Numbered from the stretch's first letter, positions 32,893 to 44,130 are shown. The stretch: 64,000 nucleotides of DNA from Valencia hispanica (GCA_963556495.2 OY747701.1:42766001-42830000), one strand, 5' to 3'. The notes: generated by a model not told the origin, from the letters alone. Made by a program: numbers and translations.

Positions 32893-34290
32893 TTTCAATT
32901 CAATTCAGTTTATTTATATAGCGCCAATTCACAACAGATGTCATCTCAAAGCACTTAACAAGAAGTCATTTCAATACATTTATACAAACATTCCAATCAG
33001 TTAAAAAGTTTCTTATTTAAGGAATCCCAGCAGATTGCGTCAGTCATTGGCGTGAGGTTGGGCCCCGTTGATGCAGACTTTCCAACCACAGCAATCCTTC
33101 AGCAATCCCTCATACTGAGCAAGCATGTAGCGACGGTGGAGAGGAAAAACTCCCCTTTAACAGGAAGAAACCTCCAACAGAACCAGGCTCAGTAGGAGCG
33201 GCCATCTGCCACGACCGTCTGGGGGTTTGAGAAGACAGAGCAGAAACACAGAAGGAACAGAAGATCTGATATAAGAGAACTTTCTATGTTACAGAAAGTA
33301 AAAAGTTAATAACAGGACACAGTGGATGTTCAGTTACTGGGAGGATCATCCCAGTCGATGCCCCCGTCCAACAGGGCATTGCAGCCAAGCAGGATACCAG
33401 ACCAGGTATATATTCTATGGAGAGAAAAACACTGAGAGAAAACAAAGTTAACAGTCAAAATAACAGAATGTACTGTAATACAACTGGAGAGTAGTAGGAG
33501 AAAAGGAAGTAGCAGAGTGAAGAAAAGTGGTAAGTCTGTCCTCCAGCAGTCTAAGCCTATAGCAGCATAACTACAGAGATAGCTCAGGATGACCTAAGCC
33601 ACTCTAACTATAAGCTTTATCAAAAAGGAAAGTTTTAAGCCTGGCCTTAAAAGTAAACAGAGTGTCTGCCTCACGGACTAAAGCTGGGAGCTGGTTCCAC
33701 AGGAGAGGAGCCTGATAACTAAAAGATCTGCCTCCCATTCTACTTTTAGAAATCCTAGGAACTACAAGTAAACCTGCAGTCTGAGAGCGAAGGGCACTGT
33801 TAGGAACATAAGGAACAATTAGATCTCTGATGTATGATGGAGCTTGATTATTAAGGGCTTTGTATGTAAGAAGAAGGATCTTAAATTCTATTCTGGATTT
33901 AACAGGGAGCCAATGAAGGGAAGCTAAAACAGGAGAAATGTGATCTCTCTTTTTAATATTCATCAGAACTCTTGCTGCCGCATTTTGGATCAACTGAAGG
34001 CTTTTAATGGCATTTTGTAGACTACCTGATAGTAAAGAATTACTGTAGTCCAGCCTTGAGGTAACAAATGCATGGACTAGTTTCTCAGCATCACTCCTGG
34101 ACAGGATGTTTCTAATTTTAGCAATATTCCGGAGGTGAAAGTTAGAAATCCTAGAAACCTGTTTAATATTGGATTTAAATGTCAGGTCTCGGTCAAAAAT
34201 AACGCCGAGGTTCTTTACGTTATTACTGGGGGCCAATTTAATGCCATCCAAATGAAGTGATTGACTAATCAGTTTCTGTTTAAGAACTTA
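32893..34290 (-). mobile_element. L2-A LINE copy 2, 5'-truncated
   Basis: An antisense copy of the 3' third of L2-A: the tail (TTTCAATTCAATTCAG in plus orientation at 32892) precedes a 3' UTR of about 710 bp and the C-terminal coding region from 33604. It lacks the solo-LTR-like insertion of copy 1 and so shows the empty site. It is truncated within codons upstream of KLISQSLHLDG, near 34290. Confidence 0.88.
33604..34251 (-). pseudogene. L2-A RT C-terminal region, intact frame
   Basis: A 215-codon open frame: LAPSNNVKNLGVIFDRDLTF, SRISNFHLRNIAKIRNILSR, SDAEKLVHAFVTSRLDY, SASLHWLPVKSRI and a C-terminus FKARLKTFLFDKAYS. It corresponds to the region past YADD in copy 1 and has no frameshift, so this insertion appears younger or better kept than copy 1. 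Without the endonuclease and RT core it is not a functional gene. Confidence 0.85.
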
Positions 34291-34948
34291 TCAAGTTATC
34301 AAGGGTTGCTCCTTTAGAGGTCTAAAATGTAGATACAAGTGGACTTAAACTCCAGGAGTACATTCTAACCTAGTACAGGATATTAGACAAGTAGATATAA
34401 CACATATACTGTTTATACTGTACACTCAGTTATCTTTGTACATTACATCGAACAGCAGTAATAATGATGATGATGCATTAATCACGCCTATCTGAAATTA
34501 TCACCGACTTCAGCATGATAAATGTACTTCTTTTATGGCTTACTGTAAAACCACTGTTTGCAGATTTTATGATCATCAGGTGGCACAGACATCTGTGAGT
34601 GGATGAGTTGAGTGTCAGCCAGGAAAATAACATTCACACGTTTATGATTCCTGTGGGTAAAATGGCCTGTGGCAACAGTGGTGGAGTAGAATAGAAAATG
34701 AAGGACATCATGGCCCAAATCTAGGCTGATCTAATAAGGATTTAATGCAGGAAAACAGCACAGATTGGTGAGCATAGTTGTGTTATATTTCTAATATTTC
34801 TATTGACATAAAATTAATCTAAGATATTGGCACCAACCCAAGTATTCCACACACAAAGAAATCAAGGAAAATATGTCAACAAAGGAAGTTAGGGTAGAAA
34901 ATTGAAATGACACAGGGAACAAGTATTAAACACAATTACATTAATATG
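34291..34948. other. Unassigned
   Basis: AT-rich DNA between two LINE fragments; no feature supported. Confidence 0.4.
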
Positions 34949-35022
34949 TTTAACGTTTTAAAGCACCTTGAATCACCTTGTTGTTGAAAGTGTGCAATAC
35001 AAATATAATTGCCTTGCCTTGT
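34949..35022 (+). mobile_element. L2-B LINE 3' tail fragment
   Basis: AATCACCTTGTTGTTGAAAG then TGTGCAATACAAATATAATT and GCCTTGCCTTG match the 3' end of the copy at 63340-63978 and the reverse of 45871-45920. Only the last 70 or so bases survive. Confidence 0.75.
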
Positions 35023-35189
35023 GGCAAAGCCTTTTTTGGTAATAACTTCAAGACATCTCTTGTGTGGAGAAACAAGTCACATGTATCGCTCAGATGTGAT
35101 TTTGACCCACTGTGCCACAAAACTCTCTGTATATCTTGAAGGTTGATGAAAAGCATGAACAGAGACTATCTTCCTCTTGTGTCTTATGT

Positions 35190-36046
35190 TTTACAGAGTC
35201 GTGGCTCTGTGAGGACATCCCGGACTGCGCTCTCCAGCTGGAGGGATTTCACCTTCTCCACGCAGACCAGCAAGCCACTCTCTCCAGTAAGACTACACGT
35301 GGAGGGATCTGCTTCTACATCAATAGTGGCTGGTGTACAGATGTGACAGTGATTGCTCAGCACTGCATCCCCTCTCTGGAATATCTTTTCATTCACTGCA
35401 AACTGTTTTATTCTTTGTGGGAGTTTACTTCATTCATTATGGCTGCTGTTTACATCCTGCCAGATGCGGACGTACACGGTGCTCAGTGCGCCCTCACGGA
35501 CCAGATACTGTGCTTGGAGCAGACATTCCCAGGCTCTCTCATCATTGCTCTTGGGGACTTTAACAAAGCCAACCTGAGCTAATATAAACAGTATATTAAA
35601 AGCCCAACCAGAAAGAAGCGTACACTGGATCACTGTGAAGGAGCTTCGCACGTGTTTAGAATCTACAGACTGGGACACAATGAGGGCTGCTTTTGACTGC
35701 TTGGTTTGAGTTTACAGACACTGTCACCTCCTATACCCACTTCTGCGAGGACAGGATTGTGCCATCATGCACCAGGGTGAGTTATAAGAATGATAAACCC
35801 TGGTTTACGCCTAAACTCAAACAGCTGTGGCTACAAAAGAGAGAAGCGTTCAGAAGCGGAGACATTGACTGCTACAAAGAGGCCATGTACAGGTTTAGCA
35901 AAGAGGTGGACATTGCTAGACACCAGCACTCTGAGAATATGGAGCAGCAGATGTCAGAGAAAAACTCTGCCCTATGTGTGGTACATTTTTAGGAAAATAA
36001 CCTACTACAAGCCTAAAACCCCCACTCCACTGGTGACGTGCTCTTA
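35190..36046 (+). pseudogene. Rex1-like endonuclease remnant
   Basis: Motifs in order: CFTESWLCEDIPDCALQLEG, RGGICFYINSGWCTDVTVI, MAAVYILPDADV, and LGDFNKANLS with GDFN at 35553-35564. A TAA follows at 35580. The frame then shifts; KKRTLDHC at about 35617 and DKPWFTPKLKQLWLQKREAF near 35797-35856 show the linker. Multiple stops and indels make it non-functional. Part of the His/Asp end of the nuclease appears deleted between about 35640 and 35680. Confidence 0.8.
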
Positions 36047-36592
36047 GGCCATGTCTACATTAGGCAGTTGTAGTGCTTAAACAGATAAATATTTAGTTAG
36101 TACCCCGTCTCGGCCAAACTAGCCCATCATTTAATTTTCCCCTCCCCGGATATTTTTTTACACAGGTAAGTGGGCTGTCTATTTCTTAAATCTCTGGCTC
36201 TTGAATTGGAGTGGATTTGTTAGGCGTTTAACAACTGAGTTTGATAAGGAAGTGACCTCAGAAAACATGTGCCACAGCCATCTTAACAACAACCGGTGAC
36301 CACTCCGAGGTAAACAAAGAAATCTCTCTTCTTGTGAACAGCCATTTTTGGTGCCCAACAAGTCGCGGAAATCAGAAATGAGCTTCTTGCTTCTTCTTCA
36401 AGGTTTATGTTTGCTGGGTAACTGTGACGTCATATATGTGGGTCTGCCTTTTTTCCGCGCATGCCTACTAGGTCGGGATTGCACCAGCGGGCAGAGGGGG
36501 TCGTAAACGATGCTCTGTGTGTCTGTGGACAGGTATAAGGTTAGGTAGGACATACCCTGTATAACCTTAGCCATGTTAGTGTAGAAGCAACC
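36047..36592. mobile_element. Harbinger-type MITE in the Rex1-like LINE
   Basis: TTA is repeated at 36044-36046 and 36593-36595. Ends are GGCCATGTCTACATTAGG and, in reverse complement, GGTTGCTTCTACACTAACA. Joining the flanks with one TTA gives the LINE reading GDVLL|ANTLNEF, as expected for this family. A 3-bp TTA target and GG-starting ends suggest PIF/Harbinger. 546 bp, no coding potential recognised. CTTAG could also be read as a 5-bp duplication. Confidence 0.7.
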
Positions 36593-36838
36593 TTAGCCAA
36601 CACTCTAAATGAGTTTTAATGTCGTTTTGATGAGCCATCACGCAGCCCTCACACCTCCACTAGTCCCAACAATAGAGACACTATGGTCACTCATCCATCT
36701 TCCCCGCTCCCCCCACCTCAGAGCCATCGCCATTATCAAGGACTTCACCCTCAGCTCCCCACACCTATGAGGGCCCAACATCACCTTCTTCTACAACAAC
36801 CTTTTATATTCATGAAGCAGATGTGAGGAAGCAGTTTA

Positions 36839-36976
36839 AGGGGCTGTTTACACGACAACGTTGCCGGGTTTTTTTTGAATACGCAGGTGAAAACGCACTG
36901 CGTTTACACGACAGGGCGCGCAATGGAAAACAATTTAGTACATATGCCTGGCCTTTAGATGGCAGTGTGACCCGTG
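36839..36976. mobile_element. MITE fragment with GTTTACACGACA motifs
   Basis: GGGCTGTTTACACGACAACG and a second GCGTTTACACGACAGG 65 bp later resemble the ends of the 9106-9645 element. It is truncated at the right by the Tc1 remnant. Confidence 0.45.
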
Positions 36977-37478
36977 TACAGGTCCTTCTCAAAAAATTAG
37001 CATATTGTGATAAAGTTCATTCTTTTCCATAATGTAATGATGAAAAATTAAACTTTCATATATTTCAGATTCATTGGACACCAACTGAAATATTTCAGGT
37101 CTTTTATTGTTTTAAAACTGATGATTTTGGCATACAGCTCATGAAAACCCAAAATTCCTATCTCAAAAAATTTGCATATCATGAAAAGGATCTCTAAACG
37201 AGCTATTAACCTAATCATCTGAATCAACTAATTAACTCTAAACACCTGCAAAAGATTCCTGAGGCTTTTAAAAACTCCCAGCCTGGTTCATTACTCAAAA
37301 CCGCAATCATGGGTAAGACTGCCGACCTGACTGCTGCTCAGAAGGCCATCATTGACACCCTCAAGCAAGAGGGTAAGACACAGAAAGAAATTTCTGAACG
37401 AATAGGCTGTTCCCAGAGTGCTGTATCAAGGCACCTCAGTGGGAAGTCTGTGGGAAGGAAAAAGTTCGGACCGGAACC
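36977..37478 (+). mobile_element. Tc1/mariner element, left half
   Basis: It starts at a TA dinucleotide with TACAGGTCCTTCTCAAAAAA then TTAGCATATTGTGATAA. A related direct repeat, CTCAAAAAATTTGCATATCA, is at 37162-37181, the IR/DR layout of many Tc1-like transposons. The transposase start follows at 37309. The element is cut off at about 37478, so the DDE catalytic domain and right end are missing. Confidence 0.85.
37309..37476 (+). pseudogene. Tc1-like transposase N-terminal HTH fragment
   Basis: MGKTADLTAAQKAIIDTLKQ, EGKTQKEISERIGCSQSAVS and RHLSGKSVGRKKFG form the first helix-turn-helix of the paired-like DNA-binding domain of Tc1 transposases. Expected family length is around 340 residues; only about 56 remain before unrelated sequence. 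The open frame to 37524 continues past the break by chance. Confidence 0.85.
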
Positions 37479-37540
37479 TCTCGCCATAAGAACAGTTTCT
37501 TCCTTTTTTCTGTCAGACTCATGAAAAATAACCCTAAAGC

Positions 37541-37870
37541 CTGGATTATACTTCTTCGTCAGCAAGTTTGCACCCACACGCAAACATATTGACAGAGACA
37601 TTTTCCGTTTATACTTCTCCGTCGGTGTGTCAGTGTTGCAAATCAATTCTCCAGGACAGCAGGGGGGTCAGACCTTTTCTGGTGGCTCTGCCAACCATCG
37701 CAGTGACCGCTCTGTAAACGCACATTCACTCAAGGAGCAATGCCCGACAGAGAGCGAGTTTTGATTGAGCTGGAAAGCTTTTTACCACAAGTTCACCACA
37801 TGGAATACTCAAAAAACACATGGAAACAAACAAACAGGGGTCTGTTTTGTTGTTCTCTTCACTTCCTGTT
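37541..37870. mobile_element. Possible DNA-transposon fragment
   Basis: CCTGGATTATACTTCTTCGTC at the left, TATACTTCTCCGTCGG repeated 68 bp later, and a short open stretch MPDRERVLIELESFLPQV at 37741. The style resembles Harbinger-like elements with an N-terminal helical segment, but I cannot name it. Confidence 0.3.
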
Positions 37871-37887
37871 GTTCAAAATCACCAAAA

Positions 37888-37932
37888 TACCATATTAGAT
37901 TAACTGGCCTTGCCAGTTAATCTAATATGGTA
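37888..37932. repeat. Perfect hairpin, 21-bp arms and 3-nt loop
   Basis: Arms 37888-37908 and 37912-37932 are exact reverse complements (core GCCAGTTAATCTAATATGGT on the right) around loop CTT. It is not the end of a recognised element. Confidence 0.92.
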
Positions 37933-38003
37933 ATATCTAATTTGCCCTCTAAAGCTGCAATGACTACTTATTACATCAACTATAGAGCAGCGCTCTGGTG
38001 AAA

Positions 38004-38069
38004 TGTCCATCACGATGTTTTACTGTAAACATCGTCAACTGCCAATTTGGGGGACATCGCCTAACCCTA
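38004..38069 (-). mobile_element. hAT MITE left-end fragment
   Basis: In reverse complement: TAGGGTTAGGCGATGTCCCC then CAAATTGGCAGTTGACGATG and TTTACAGTAAAACATCGTGA, nearly identical to the first 65 bp of the 29055-29877 element. The inner part is missing, so it is a truncated copy. Confidence 0.85.
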
Positions 38070-38219
38070 TGTTCAACACATTTTGAAGAGGGAGACTTCG
38101 TCAACTTTGGGGAGTACAGCAAAGGCTTCGCGATACAGTTGCGGTTGAAGCCTGGAGCAGTACCATCGCATCAGTCTACGGCCAGTGCACTGGTAAAAAA
38201 AAAATCTATGTTGCAGGTT
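38070..38219 (+). pseudogene. THAP zinc-finger C-terminal half fragment
   Basis: The frame reads CSTHFEEGDFVNFGEYSKGF, then AIQLRLKPGAVPSHQ. CxxH followed by F and a downstream AVP[S/T] box are hallmarks of the second half of the THAP C2CH domain. The first cysteine pair is not present. It begins at the Cys codon directly after the hAT end. A possible donor, CTG|GTAAAA, is at about 38191. It may be a decayed exon of a THAP gene or of a THAP-bearing DNA transposon. Confidence 0.6.
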
Positions 38220-38222
38220 TAA

Positions 38223-39116
38223 TGCACTCACTAGCCTAGCAGGTTTTATTTTAATTTGGACAATGCTAGCACTCGCTGGCCAAGCTAAGTTCATGCCATA
38301 AAGTTAAAGTTATTTGATAACAGCTGTTGCCAAGCTGTCATGTTATGGAGGAAACTGACGCAAACAGAGCCGGATTATATTAGCAGAGGCCCCTGGGCAC
38401 AAAATGTTCAAAGGGCCCCCACGCCGCCAAAAACAAAGTTCCTCTAGCCTACTTGTTGCGCTGGGTGAAGGAATAGCCATGCTCTCATATCCTAGCGATT
38501 AGCCAATTGGAGTCAAGCAGCTTAGCTCATTGAATAATAATGAGAACTGAGTCTTCCTGCAGGCTTGAAACAAGGTAACCAACACTTTTTTTCCACACAG
38601 AAAATGTTACAGAGTCCATGGCAAACTTCAGAAATTACCACAAAAGTAATGAAATACGTGTGACAGGGCACCTTTAAGACTGTTCCCACCACCCGCTCTG
38701 TCTCAGTCTCATGACCCTGTGTTGTGTTTTGCATCCGTGTGATTTTGCGTTGATCATAACCTGCACTTTTGTATATATTAAATCTGTTTTTCCATTTTGT
38801 TTTTTATTTATTGCATTTCATAATGTTGTGAACTTGTTCACACATATGGCAATAAAACCTTTCTGATTCTGATCATTTTTAAACTCTGATCTTTAGTTCT
38901 TCCCATAGCTCTACAACTGCAAACTTTCTGCATGGTGTTTTGGTGTGATGTGCAGAACCATTTTTCGTCCAAACTTGGTGTGTGCAATGACGTCAAAAGA
39001 GTTCGGCTTTGACCTCATCTGATCAGGTTATACATATTATTTAAGTATTCCACTTGATTTTCCAAATATTTTGCAATAAGGTTCAACATTCATCATCTTC
39101 AGCAGTGAAGTCTTTC
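38223..39116. other. Unassigned
   Basis: No gene seen. AATAAA with following TTCTGATTCTGATC near 38852-38875 resembles a LINE or SINE tail but no body was recognised. Confidence 0.35.
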
Positions 39117-39500
39117 AGGGCTGCACAGTGGCACAGTTGGTAGCACTGTTGCCTTGCACCAAGGGATCGAATCCCGGCCTGGGGTCTTTCTGCATGGAGT
39201 TTGCATGTTCTCCCTGTGCATGCGTGGGTTCCCTCCGCATGCGTGGGTTCCCTCCGGGTACACCGGCTTCCTTCCACAGTCCAAAAACATGACTGTTGGC
39301 TGAATTGGTCTCTCTAAATTGCCCTTAGGTGTGAGTGTGTGCGTGTATGGTTGTTTGTGCTGTTTGTCTCTGTGTTGTCCTGCAATAGACTGGCACTGTC
39401 CAGGGTGTACCCCGCCTCTCGCCCCATGACTGCTAAAAATAGGCACCATTCCCCCCCGCAACCCTGCATAGGATGGACAGGTACAGATAATGGATGGAGA
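39117..39500 (+). mobile_element. tRNA-derived SINE, near full length
   Basis: The head has A-box-like TGGCACAGTTGG and B-box-like GGATCGAATCCC about 35 nt apart, the pol III promoter layout of tRNA-derived SINEs. The body contains TCTTTCTGCATGGAGTTTGC and ACATGACTGTTGGCTGAATT, followed by the 3' domain GACTGGCACTGTCCAGGGTG and an ATGGATGG tail. A 19-bp unit, GCATGCGTGGGTTCCCTCC, is tandemly doubled at 39218-39236 and 39237-39255. No convincing target duplication was found. Confidence 0.82.
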
Positions 39501-40949
39501 TTTCCTGTCCCATTCTACTTCATAATGCTCAACTTAATTTGGTCAAATATTGTATTTTCCATTGTATATGTAGATTACTTGGGTTGTTACCAACATTTAA
39601 TGACAAAAAACATATTAGAAAGATATCTATTGTGGAAAACGTAAACGTAAACCATAGAATTAGAAATGTTTAATTTTCAGCCTTTAGCCTTGTGACCATA
39701 AATATGTTTACTACAATGTTAAAAAGAATAATTAAATAATGAACAATTACAAGATGTAATTAAATTCCTCAGAATCTGTAATCCCTAATAAAAGATAATT
39801 GTTTCCTCAGTGATATCCTTTAGTTTAATTGGGTTATTCTAGGATCAGAAAACTGAGAAAGTAACTTGAATTAAAATATCTCCAAGTCATAAAGTAGAAC
39901 TTGTTGTGAAAGTCCGATTTAGTTAAACACAAACATAAGAGGTAGGAGAAAGATCATGCAAGTTACAGCTAGACGAGTCTCTGGTGTTGTTTTGGTGACC
40001 TTTCCCTTCTCTAAAGAAACAGAGTTGAAGCTTGTGTGATTAGAGGAGATGCCTGCTGTGGAATAGGGGGTGATCCTTCTTCACACTCATGGCCTCTGGG
40101 CTCTAATGTGTTTCTTTCTCCTGAGTTGCAATAGAACTGTGAGGAAGTAAAGTAGATTGCAAGTCATAAGCTTACAATGATAAAGCTTTATTATTATAAT
40201 TTTTAATTAGATCTAGGATATAGATACATTGAATTTATTTTAAAATATTTGAAGTATTGTGAGGACACAATAGTGAAACGATTCTCATTTATCCCATATA
40301 ATAATATATTGTATGCAGAATATGCACCTGCTTTTACCCAAGATCTTTAATTGGAAAAATTGCAGTAAGTTGATTTGTCTATTTCAATGGGCTTGCTTTT
40401 ATAGTTACATTCCAACTTTTCAATTTTATTTATTCTCTTCCAGAATGTCCTGTCCCCAAGATCTAAAACGGTTAACTTGGATGCTGTTCATCATTGTAAG
40501 GGCTGAAGTGACAGAAATATTTCTGAAACACGTTCCTAAGTTTATATTGATGTAACTGGAGGTTACCCTTAAGTAATATTGTGAGTTACAGACTTGGAGT
40601 CTATTTAAAATGGCAAAAACAATAAATTTGGGGTTTGAGAATCTGAGTCTTATTAACAATCTTTATCTTATGTAATCTGTTAAAGCAAACCTATATGCAA
40701 GCTCTGATAGTTAATGTGCTACATGAGCATGTTTTTGGTCATGTTTGAAGCTTGAAGTGGACTGGCAAAACAGAGTATGTTAATAAATAAAAAAAACTTA
40801 CAGAAAATAAAACAGAAGGAGCAGGTCAGGAAATGCAGGCAAAAAACATGAAGTGCAACAGAAGAATCCAGCAACGAACAAAGAAAACCAGTGAGTTGAG
40901 ACGGTGAAAAACAACAAAGAATCATACGAACTAATCAGAGACAATAAGA
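39501..40949. other. Unassigned AT-rich DNA
   Basis: No element or gene recognised; short open frames only. Confidence 0.5.
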
Positions 40950-41493
40950 GGCCTTTTCCATTAACCTGGTTCCAGAGTTGGTTCAGTGCTAGAGTCTGTC
41001 TCAGAACTGGTACTTTGTTTTTCCACTGCTCAAGCACCTGTTTTTCGGTTCAGTACGAGTGCTTCGCCAAGCACCAACTCAAAGCTGGGCTAAACTGGTG
41101 CTTTCTAAGAACCGGTTTCTATCCCTCCCACACTGTTGACGCAACCCAGGTGTGCTGGGTGGGATTACTTTAGGTAAAACAAACAACCGCCATTTTGTTT
41201 TTCACAAACCTTCAAATCCAGCAAACTGTGGAAGCACAACAGCAGCATTCAAAACGGCAGGATGGCGTTCTCCATTGTTATCTTTCTCTGTTCGTGCGCT
41301 CCCTGTTTTGGTCTCCCCCATGGGGGTGTACTGTATATCGGCGTGTGCTATGATTTAGATGACGTTAAGACGCAGCACTGACTGGGCTCTATTTCTGTGG
41401 AAATGCAAACTGGTTATTAGAATGAACCAGCTAAGAACCGGCTAAACTCTGACTCTTAACACCAACTTCGGTTCTTCCTCAATGGAAAACCCC
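40950..41493. mobile_element. MITE with TTTTCCATT ends
   Basis: Left end GGCCTTTTCCATTAACCTGG; right end in reverse complement GGGGTTTTCCATTGAGGAAG. Inside, TTCCAGAG, AGAACTGGTAC and AGAACCGGTTTC motifs recur in both orientations. Flanking duplication unclear. Probable non-autonomous PIF/Harbinger or hAT element, 544 bp. Confidence 0.6.
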
Positions 41494-42760
41494 ATGAGAA
41501 GCAGCTGTGACTGAATGCAAGCAGGGAAACTGAGGGAGAAAGTCTACTGAAGACAAGGGGCTGAACCAAAACTGAAATAAATTACAAAATAAATTACAAA
41601 AAAAAATTATCTTAGGAATTATTCCAAATAACACAGCATTATAAAGTCTTGTTTCCCTCTGCTCCTGACTACCAGATGAAGCTGACATCTACTACCTTCA
41701 TTACATATTGTAACCATAACATCTAAGGAATTCAGCCTTAAGGCTGCAGCCAAATACCGGAAATATCCCTTTACCGACCCCACTCATAGTTATATTGCTT
41801 AACTAGAGGACTATAGCATTGCCAAAACCAATCATTACATGGGGCTATTTTAATGTTTAAATTCAAAGTTGGTGTGTATGCCAGGGCATACAGAACTGAT
41901 CATGAAGCTTAACATTAACATCTTTTCAAAATTAAATTAGCGTACATATTCTATTTCAGGATAATTTGAAACTGTATGGGGCACGGTTAGGATGGGTGTA
42001 TAAATACAAATATAATACTTAGCAACAGTAGATGATAGAGAATAATAAAAACATTATGATCAGTTATTTTATACATATTTATTTTTAAATGTTGCTCAGG
42101 GCCTCTCGTCCTCGCCTTAAAGGGGCATGTTTGAGGTGTTCCCCAGCATTCCTCCTCACGTCCTCTTCTGTCCCTCCTTGAAATGTTGGAGCACAGCACC
42201 TGAAAATGTGGGGGAACACATTTAGTTTTAACATAATGCAGCTGCCAAGGATGATGTGACATCTCAGAACGGAAGAGATGAAATACCAAGCAAGCACAGA
42301 AAGACCTTTGTATTGCAGAATGTTGTGGATGCTGAATGCAGGAATCTGCTTATACATTATTTAAAAGGGATTGTTTCTTCAGTCAGGTGTACATTCAATA
42401 TAAAGATTTGTATTGAATTATTTGATACTAAGATACTGAAACAAATTAACAAAAAGACAGTTCCACACGGATAGGGAATATCCTTAAAACCGGAAGTAAT
42501 GTAACGGAGATCTTGTTTTCTAATTCAAATAAATAATTTGTAATTCAGCTACTCGCTGGAAGTTTGTGCTGTGTTTCAGAATCAGAGTTATTCGGCAAGT
42601 ATATGAGCACATACAAGGAATTTTTCACTGGCAGATGTTGTCACTAGTATAAAGAAGTAGTAGTAACAAGAAACAAAATACATAAAGGAGTGGAATAGTA
42701 GAAAAAAATAATAATAATAAACAGATGCAACAGATATAGTGATGTAGACCATGTACAACT
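41494..42760. other. Unassigned
   Basis: No coding or element signal supported. Confidence 0.45.
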
Positions 42761-42780
42761 ATATACCATATATGTATATA

Positions 42781-42866
<86 letters not shown>
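42761..42866. repeat. (TA)n microsatellite
   Basis: Mostly pure TA repeats from 42787 to 42866, with ATATATGTATATA variants to the left. Overlapping Tyr-Ile frames are artefacts. Confidence 0.95.
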
Positions 42867-42870
<4 letters not shown>

Positions 42871-43574
42871 CATTTACACACACATACCTAACGCATGTAT
42901 GTACTGTATGCATTTCATGAAGTTTTTTGACAGCTGAACAGAGTGCAGATGGCCTGGAGATTTCTCATGAAACACTTGCAGTTCTTGACCTCAAAGAACC
43001 ACCACTGACTTCCTGCATTTAGCTGAACTACAAATTATTTATTTGGACTACAAATTAAGGTCACCATTACGTTACTTCTGGTGTTAGAGACATGCCTTTC
43101 CATGAGGACCCGTGTTTTTGTTAATTTGTTTGAGGATTTGTATTTGTGTTTTGCCTCTTGTAGAATTCTACTATTCTTGAAATGTAAACTTGTTTCCTGT
43201 AATGTAAATCTGTTTCTGGAAAATGGACATTTGTTACCTGAAATGTAATTTTGTTTCCATATTTGTTAATGTGTTGTTTCAAAAGTAAATGTGTTTTGCA
43301 CTTCTTAGCCACCGTAATGGGGGGACATGTGCAATGGTTTTGCTATCGGGCCCAGAATGACATAGGAACAGGCCTGAAATCTACTTGCCATGTATTGCTC
43401 GATAAACATTGCTCTTCTGAAGGGGTAAATTTTCCCTTCTCCCCCTTGCCCTTTATAATACATTTCCTCTTGAGTGAGTTGGTGAACAGTCTGAGGAAAA
43501 GAGAAATATGTTTGTAAATAAAGTCCAACTTTAACATTAATATTGTAAAAGATGAAACTAAATAATATATTTCA
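42867..43574. other. Unassigned
   Basis: Contains an internal near-repeat of GAAATGTAAA(C/T)TTGTTTCC around 43180-43260 (three loose copies, period roughly 20-35). Nothing else supported. Confidence 0.4.
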
Positions 43575-44130
43575 ATACATTTTAAAAGTGCCTTTCAAAA
43601 CACCCAAGGACATAAAACTACAAACACAATTAAAATACAGAAACAATTAAAATCAATCAATAAAACAACAATAAGAGAAGACAAAGTACAAGACTGAAAT
43701 GGTGATTGTATGACTAGATAGAAGACTGAACAGGTGTGTTTTGGGTCTGAATAATGAATAATAATTTTATAGCTTCATTCAAATGGTTAGTTAATGTGTT
43801 GTAGAGCTCAACTGATGCATGAAAAAGTATTAAATGAACCTTTATTTAAAGGTTTCACAAATCCCAGAGTTAATTTAAATTGTTTTGCTATTAGTGTAGA
43901 ATAGTCTAGTCCAGGTTGGAAATGTCTGGATTATGTAGTTTTTATTTATTTATCTGGGCCTGTTCTAGTGTGGTCCAGATGCAGAAAGTGCTGAAATCCA
44001 CCTTTATTGAAGTTTCACAAATCACAGAACGGTTTCACAAATCCCATAGATGGTTTGATTGTTCTGCTATTAGTGTAGAATAATCTAGTCCAGGTTTGAA
44101 ATGTCTGGGTTATGTGTTTTTTAAACTAGA
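43575..44130. repeat. Duplicated 90-bp block with an L2-like tail nearby
   Basis: 43855-43943 and 44031-44118 are similar: TTTCACAAATCCCA, TTGTT.TGCTATTAGTGTAGAAT, AGTCTAGTCCAGGTT and GAAATGTCTGG. Spacing is about 177 bp, a diverged tandem duplication. To the left, AGTGCCTTTCAAAACACCCA at 43588 resembles an antisense LINE 3' end. Confidence 0.6.

Larger units (their letters stand above)
35140..36838 (+). mobile_element. Rex1-like LINE 5' fragment split by a MITE
   Basis: The endonuclease and linker of a second Rex1-like family. Coding remnants are at 35140-36046 and resume at 36596-36838 after the MITE. The fragment ends at 36838 (EADVRKQFK), just before the RT core would begin, where a GTTTACAC-type MITE fragment starts. 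The 3' half is missing. Confidence 0.8.

Noticed and set aside
38070..38222. A functional host THAP gene exon
   Set aside because: The first half of the finger is missing, no flanking exon was found and a hAT terminus replaces the upstream sequence; kept only as a fragment.
39117..39190. A possible tRNA gene from A-box and B-box matches
   Set aside because: The sequence continues into a SINE body with an ATGG tail and the cloverleaf stems do not form convincingly; it is a SINE head.
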